This document shows positions 58,176 through 64,000 of a stretch of DNA of 64,000 nt, piece after piece. Location of the stretch: assembly GCF_034702125.1 (NCBI RefSeq), contig NC_085865.1:26241067-26305066 (forward strand), read 5' to 3'. Origin of the DNA: Engraulis encrasicolus (taxonomy: Eukaryota > Chordata > Actinopteri > Clupeiformes > Engraulidae). The notes beneath the pieces were generated by a model that had not been told where the DNA came from, did not search any database, and worked only from the letters and a program-made list of their open reading frames with translations. Position 1 is the first letter of the stretch; every line of letters begins with the position of its first letter. The translations under genes and the position numbers were made by a program.

Positions 58176-59771
58176 CAGTGAGTCCAATATGTATTTGATC
58201 CCTTGCTGATTTTGTTGGTTTGCCTACTAACAAAGACATGATCAGTCAATAAATGTTATGATAATATGTATTCTAATATGGAGAGACAGAATATCAAAAA
58301 GAAAATCCAGAAATTAACTGAAGAGAATATATATTAATTTATTTCCATTTCATCGAGCAAAATAAGTATTTGATCCCCTGCCAACTGATTACAGTTCCGG
58401 GCCCACAGACCAGATGGTCACTTCCGATCAACTTGTCATATGAGTTGAAGACACCTTTATGTACTAACATGCATAAAAGACACATTGAATCAGCAGAATC
58501 AGTCCATAGTATGAGTGAATCAGTCACACTCCAACCTCACCAGCATGGGAAAGACCAAAGAGTGGTCAAATGATATCAGGGACACGATTTTAGACCTGAA
58601 CAAAGATTAAATGGGCTGCAAAGCCACAAGAAAGAGACTGGGTATTAATGATTAATGTTGATGCATTTCTTCCAAAATGTGAGGAATACAAAATTACTAT
58701 CCATCAGCCTGTCTGGGGTTCTATACAAGATTTGACCTTTTGTAGGGATTTGATAATCATGGGAACAGAAAGAAATCACCCTAGAGCTATACGGTATGAA
58801 CTAGGCAATGATATCAAAGCTACTGACCAAAATCACTGAGAAAACTACTGGTAGCACTTAATGCCACAGAGGTTTAAATTCCTGTAGTGCACACATGGTA
58901 CCTTTACTTCAGAAGGAACCTGTGCAGTCCCACTTGAGGTTTGCCAACGGACATCAGACTGATTAGGGATATGATAAGGAGGTGCTGTAGTCAGATGAAA
59001 CCAAAATCAAGATGTTTGGCATTATCACAATTCAATGTGTTTTGAGAAAGAGTACTACTGTCTATGATCCCAAGAACACCCTCCTCACCATCATGCATGA
59101 AAGTGGTATCATTATGGTTTGAGGGTGTGTGTGTGGCCAAGGCACAGGACAACTTCACATCGTCAACGAATGGATGGAGGGAGACATGTAATGTGCAATC
59201 CTGAGTGCAAACGTCCTTCCCTCCACCACTACACTGAAGGGTGGGCCATTTCCCCAACATGACAATAATACACAACATACAGTCAAAGCAACGCAGGAGT
59301 GGCTCAATAAGAAGCATATCAAAGTTGTGAAGTGGCCTAGACAGTCTCCAAATATTAACCCTATAATAATTCTATGGAGAGAACTGAACCTCCCATTTGC
59401 CAAGCTACAGCCACAAACTATAATTGCTTTAGAGATAATCTGCAAAGAAAAGTTGGCAAAATTTCTTTCTGATATATGCACAAACATTGTCAACAACTAC
59501 AAGAAGCATCTGACCTCTGTGCTACACAACTATGGCTTTGCCACAAAGTACTTTATCTTCTTTAGCTAGAGGGGTCAAATACTTATTTGCCTAAATTAAA
59601 TACAAATAAATTAAAATATATTATTTTAAGTTATTTTCTGGAATTTATTTTTGATATTCTGTCTCTCCATCTTTGAATACACATTATCATAAATGTATAG
59701 ACTGATCATGTCTTCATTAGTGGGCAAACCGGCAAAATCAGAAAGGGATCAAATACATATTGGACTCACTG
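58176..59771 (+). mobile_element. Tc1-like transposon with long IR/DR termini
   Basis: The ends CAGTGAGTCCAATATGTATT and its complement are flanked by TA (58174-58175 and 59772-59773). The inverted repeats extend about 208 bp (58176-58383 and 59564-59771) with about 85 percent identity. Each holds an outer and an inner copy of GTATTTGA.CCC, the arrangement known from IR/DR Tc1 elements such as Sleeping Beauty. The 1596-bp length is standard for the family. Confidence 0.93.
58545..59568 (+). pseudogene. Tc1-like transposase, heavily broken
   Basis: Tc1 transposases excise and insert at TA using a DNA-binding N terminus and a DDE/D catalytic core. The remnant starts MGKTKEWSNDIRDTILDLNK at 58545, stops after 17 codons, and continues in several frames. 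Recognisable pieces are a HDNN block near 59262 and KWPRQSPNINPI at 59327-59365, where the expected SPDLNPIE-type motif has lost its acidic residue. The frame 59327-59569 ends NNYKKHLTSVLHNYG...FFS. Many stops and frameshifts show a long-dead copy. Confidence 0.85.
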
Positions 59772-59774
59772 TAC

Positions 59775-61245
59775 ATGTTGTGCATTATATGCAGTGAAGA
59801 ATAGTGTTGCCTGGAGTGGCCATCTCCACACACCACCACAGCTGTGTGTGAGTGTCTGTCCTCCTCCTGCAATGGTCCATGTGGTGCCCTGATGTGTGCT
59901 TGGGTCAAGAACAGAGGAGCCTGCAATCAATCCCAGCAGCCTGCTGGCATCATGGGCACAAAGAGGCTGCTCTGCCCTTGTGCTTCGGGTGAAATTGAGT
60001 TAGCCTTCTGAGGACACAGAGAAACCTCTGAACCGTATCCCTTTTACTTAGACGTTTGGAGAATAATGCTCTGACTACACTGTGACACGGTTTTTAAGCT
60101 GTGGCACTGGCATCGCAGTGCCATTTCTCAGTGGAAACTAAATGTTAACTATTCTGTTAAGTATATTAAAATATGACAAATTCACCTAATAAAAAATATG
60201 ACAAATTGCAGGAAACGGATGTATTTGGTGACAAGTGAGTAAATATTTGTTTATATTATCTTAGTAATATTATACCATACAGTGTCATATTGTTACAGTA
60301 TATGTTGGGTATAGCATGTATTTATGCATAGCATATTGTGGATCTTTTAGGTGGGGAAAGAAAAAATACCTTATTTCACTTTACTGCATTGTACTTGCCT
60401 CTGCTACCTAGACAGACCACCTGTGCTTTCTTGGAAGAGAGGAAGGGGCTGCGGATGGGGACAATCATTTCGGAGTCCTTTCATGTATGCACCATATTTA
60501 CACGGCTGGGCTTCCAGTCTCCAGTCTCCAGCCTCCAGCCTCCATCGTCCAGGCTCACCGCTGTGCTCTCAGCTCTCCCTGACACCTGACACATAACGCC
60601 CCCTTTAGCTGAGACCTGGGCAGAGTGCAAAGCCTCCGCTGACACCCAGAAGCTTTACACAACTTCCTGGAGCTAAAGGACATAGCTCATTTTCTCTCTG
60701 CAAGTGCCGTACCACACAGCCACTGTCTCTTTCTCTTCTTTTCTGACTTCTTCTTTTGTGCTTTTTCTCTCTCTTATTCCACTTGCATTCTTCCTTACTA
60801 TCTGTCTCTTCTTTGTTAATTTCTTCGTGCTTTCTTCCGTAGTAGCCGTAGTTGTAGTAGTAGTGGGAGAAAGTTCTTCCAGTAAATGGAGCACCAGAGT
60901 ATGAGACATGAAAACAAGTCAATACAATTAGACCCCCACTAAACATTTACCACAGGACAACACATTTAGACACGGACATTGGACATGGAAAGATGTCAAC
61001 CACTAACAATCAGTCAACAGTCCCAGTTTACCCCACAGCATTCCCATAGGATATGGTGTACAAAACAGCAAGACGTAAAATCAATAAAGAAATGACGTGT
61101 GAAGTGGCATCCCTTCTCAGGTCTGCTAAATAGGGTGATTTATTAAAATCTACATGTTTGTTAAAAAGGCCAATGACCTGTGGGATTGCTTTGTCCTGTT
61201 TTTAAAAATACTGAGGTAGGCTTATTTGAATCCGCTAAACAGTAA
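59775..61245. other. gene-free stretch
   Basis: The tandem phrase CCAGTCTCCAG/CCTCCAG occurs at 60510-60545. Pyrimidine-rich sequence lies at 60715-60850. No exon or element boundary is recognised. Confidence 0.35.
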
Positions 61246-61251
61246 AAAATG

Positions 61252-61341
61252 CAGTGTTATTTTAACACTTAGAGAGTACTCTCGGAGCAAATATATCCTA
61301 GAAGATGTTAAATTGACTTTCTAAGTGTTGAAATAACTCTG
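61252..61341. mobile_element. 90-bp palindromic MITE
   Basis: CAGTGTTATTTTAACACTTA at the left pairs with TAAGTGTTGAAATAACTCTG at the right with three or four mismatches. It is related in ends to the element at 56709. Confidence 0.6.
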
Positions 61342-61344
61342 ATT

Positions 61345-62535
61345 TTCTCTTATTACCTGCTTCGTATCTATCTGCTGTCTCTGTTGCATTACTGATTATA
61401 CCAAAGGTAAGACACACCATAGATGCACTGTAAACAAATGGTGATTCTATGGTCAACCTCAAATGAAACCAATGTCTTTCCCTTCACACACTTGCTCATT
61501 CTGTCCCTAAAATCTGTCTGTTTTTTTTCCTGTCCTTGTCTCAATCTCCCTCTTTCTTTAGACATTCTGTGTGTTCAATACCAGCTCCCAGGCTGTCTGC
61601 AGCCTCCATTCATTCAGCATCACATTCAGCATCTCACATTTTGTGTGTTGGTCTCAGCTCAGCTCACAGAAAAAGAAAATCTTGAATAAAAGATCACCAA
61701 GGGCAGAATACGTGCAGAAAATACGACCCATTACAATTCAACCTAAAGGAACTGCACCCCACACTTCAATTTTCTTTCATTTCTCTCCTCTCGTCTTCTC
61801 TCCCTTTCTTGCTCTTTGTCTATCTATCCCTCCTTTCCCTAACGTTGCCCTTTTCTTCAGAGTTAAGTGGTTGTTAAAATTTGCTCAAGGGAAATGGTAT
61901 ATTCTAGATGGTATCGCAGAGCCGCAAATAACACTACAACGAACACACCAACGGCTGAGGCCCCAGCATAATAGACTGCCCGAAACAGACTGCCATCACA
62001 CAGGCTCCTAAAAGGAGAGGCAATATGGTGTACAAGTCAGTTACACTGGAGGGCGATAATCTGCAACTTGAACTCAGGAACTACAATCTGTGCTATATTT
62101 TTCACACACCCCAAATCAACACAGATGGTGCACGGAGCCCAATGTATTGTAGGTCCTTAAAGTGATTTACACACCTGTATGTAGAACTAATTAAACTCTA
62201 GCTGATTTAGAAAATGGCTGCAACAGATGTCTGATATGGCTTTGAAGCCTTGGTTGACTAAAAATATAGGCCTAACTGGTGCAAGATGGCTTCTTCCAAG
62301 CATCAAGCAGTCACCTTTCACTGATGAAAAAATGAAACGCAAGCCCTTATGTGAAAACACTGCTGTTACTACTACTTTCCCAACGTGGTTTGTTCTCTTA
62401 CCGTGCGATCACACCGCCGGCGTTGAACACGTGGAAGCGGTGGAAGTAATTAACTTTGTATGGAAGAGCAAGCGGCAAAAGCGTTAAAAGCTGCAAAAGC
62501 GTTTCTAGAGCCGAGGGTGTCAAAAGCGCTAAAGC
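61345..62535. other. unannotated spacer
   Basis: A pyrimidine-rich part lies at 61770-61860. There are no recognised exons. TAGGCCTA occurs at 62267. Confidence 0.35.
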
Positions 62536-62539
62536 GACA

Positions 62540-62559
62540 CAAACACACACACACACACA

Positions 62560-62611
<52 letters not shown>
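62540..62611. repeat. (CA)n(CT)n compound microsatellite
   Basis: About 11 CA units are followed by about 24 CT units. Confidence 0.97.
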
Positions 62612-62614
<3 letters not shown>

Positions 62615-62748
62615 AGGTAGGCCTAGTTTGGTTGTACCGTATCAGTATTCTGCAGACTGTTACGTTACGGTGGAAAACTAAAAAAAAAGAGTGGGAATGT
62701 GTGGAGACACAATTAATACTCTGAGATAAATTCCCACCCTCACACACA

Positions 62749-62751
62749 CAC

Positions 62752-62839
<88 letters not shown>
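62749..62839. repeat. (AC)n microsatellite
   Basis: About 42 units, preceded by a short CA run ending in CAGTACAC. Confidence 0.97.
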
Positions 62840-62841
<2 letters not shown>

Positions 62842-62983
62842 GCTGAGACTGTGTGTGCTTCAAACGGTCATCAACAGGCTAGACCTCATTACCGTCTCTC
62901 TCAGCACTGAGACCCACAGCTAACAAACAAGACTCTCTGTGACTTCAATTATCCCTTATCTGTGTGGCAGCATCGCTGTAAGC

Positions 62984-63056
62984 AGGGCCGCTGACAGTTT
63001 TGGCCGGGCCCAGGGCAAAGTCATCTGAAAAGGCCCCCTCAATGTATAAGCAACCC
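62984..63056 (-). repeat. GGGCCC-rich dispersed repeat, fragment
   Basis: GCCGCTGACAG, GGGCCCAGGGCAAAGTCATC and TGAAAAGGCCCCCTC match the complement of the copy at 17871-18015. Confidence 0.55.
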
Positions 63057-63059
63057 AAT

Positions 63060-64000
63060 TCTGGGCTTCCTCTCTCTTCCTGACCCCTTTGTCTCCCCTG
63101 TCGATTTTTCTAGCTGTACATCGCCGGTGTGACTGGAAGGCCTGAAACAGGGCTTAAGCTGACATTATTTAATTACAGGCTCTCCTGTGCAGGGACAGCC
63201 AGCTGTAATGATTTATTGGGATTTTTTAACAACGTTGTTAAGGCGTTGGCACTGCCTCCACATCATCTCCAAGGGCAGCTCAATGTTATAGGTCGGGATT
63301 ACGGTTGCTCACTTTCCAATTTGTGGTGTACGTACCGTATATGGATATGTGTGGGTGGTGTTTTCGCTTGTGATGTTTGATTGATTGTGTTGGTTTGTTT
63401 TACTTAATTATTTTATCCCAGCTGTTGATCATTGTCAATACCCTCGCAATGTATTGAAGTAGAATTATTTAAATGTCACAGAAATCAGGATGAAAAGTGT
63501 ACACAGAAAATGACCAGTTGTTATGTTATAACTATTTAAGACTTGAAATTAACTCAAACATTTGTTTAACATAGTAATAATTTCTCACTTTAGTCAGTGT
63601 AATATTTTTCATTAATTGTACGCAGAGTTGTGTAAATATTAAGAGCTGTAGACTTTTACACTGATGTTTGCCTCTACTGTCCAAGTAATTAAACTCTGCA
63701 CAGTGTGGTAAAGACTCTATCTGGATTCATAAAAGTTAACTCTGACATATTGACACCCCATTTGTTACTGTGTAAAAACATTTTGTTTTGCTGCAGTCTG
63801 GCCTTCTTGTTATATTATGATAATATAATTATAATCAAATGTGTAGCCTACTCGAGATTGGAGTTCAAATTCTTAGTGACCTTGTGAACTTATGAAGAGG
63901 CGGATTGATTCTTGAACAGAGAGAGAGGGCGAGTTCGCCCCCTGTGCGCTGGAGAGCCGCTCTGTTGCTTTGTTGGTCCTTCCTGTCATGGCAAGCATGC
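63060..64000. other. gene-free end of the window
   Basis: The frame 63129-63380 (83 codons) lies in sequence with balanced composition and TTAATTACAGG-type words. It could be conserved non-coding DNA rather than an exon. The last 100 bases become GC-richer. No exon is assigned. Confidence 0.35.

Overview
This window is vertebrate, almost certainly teleost, nuclear DNA. It contains long (CA)n, (CT)n, (GATA)n and (ATT)n microsatellites, tRNA-derived SINEs of fish type, an L2-clade LINE, non-LTR 3' ends with short tandem tails, a Tc1-type transposon with about 210-bp inverted repeats, and many hAT- and piggyBac-like non-autonomous elements. I found no host protein-coding gene, rRNA gene, true tRNA gene or CRISPR array. 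Most long reading frames are translated microsatellites. The window reads as gene-poor sequence built by layers of transposon insertion. All family names are judgements from motifs read by eye, with no database search.

Layout. 1-5.4 kb: AT-rich sequence, GA/CA/AAG microsatellites and MITE remnants. 5.4-11.4 kb: a candidate 6-kb element bounded by about 23-bp inverted ends and TA. It has GTACC-rich subterminal arrays, two younger MITEs inside it, several degenerate tandem repeats, and a possible six-exon minus-strand gene whose splice phases agree. 11.4-14.8 kb: a SINE, microsatellites and duplications. 14.9-16.6 kb: a 5'-truncated, internally deleted minus-strand LINE. 16.6-24.7 kb: microsatellites, several hAT-type MITEs with 8-bp target duplications, and a SINE inserted in another MITE. 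24.7-26 kb: two tandem-repeat arrays, one with a 140-bp period. 26.8-30 kb: one old unit split by two non-autonomous hAT elements, each with a perfect 8-bp duplication, one of which carries a third element. 30-38 kb: long CA arrays, MITEs, and a 1.45-kb hAT-like element with a perfect duplication. 38-43.6 kb: SINEs, a 360-bp repeat in inverted orientation at two sites, a LINE 3' end, a perfect 27-bp hairpin, and a SINE split by a fold-back element whose loop carries telomere-like repeats. 45.5-50.75 kb: an almost complete L2 element. 50.8-58.2 kb: microsatellites, a hAT MITE and LINE tails. 58.2-59.8 kb: the Tc1-like element. 59.8-64 kb: low-information sequence, small MITEs and microsatellites.

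The only long open coding information belongs to mobile elements: L2 ORF1 and ORF2 (each with one frame break), the minus-strand LINE (two stops and a deletion) and the Tc1 transposase (many breaks). The nested insertions give a relative chronology. The most novel items are the 6-kb TIR element with its unplaced spliced gene, the telomere-like fold-back inside a SINE, and a roughly 20-fold excess of the palindrome TAGGCCTA (22 copies counted) spread over the window.
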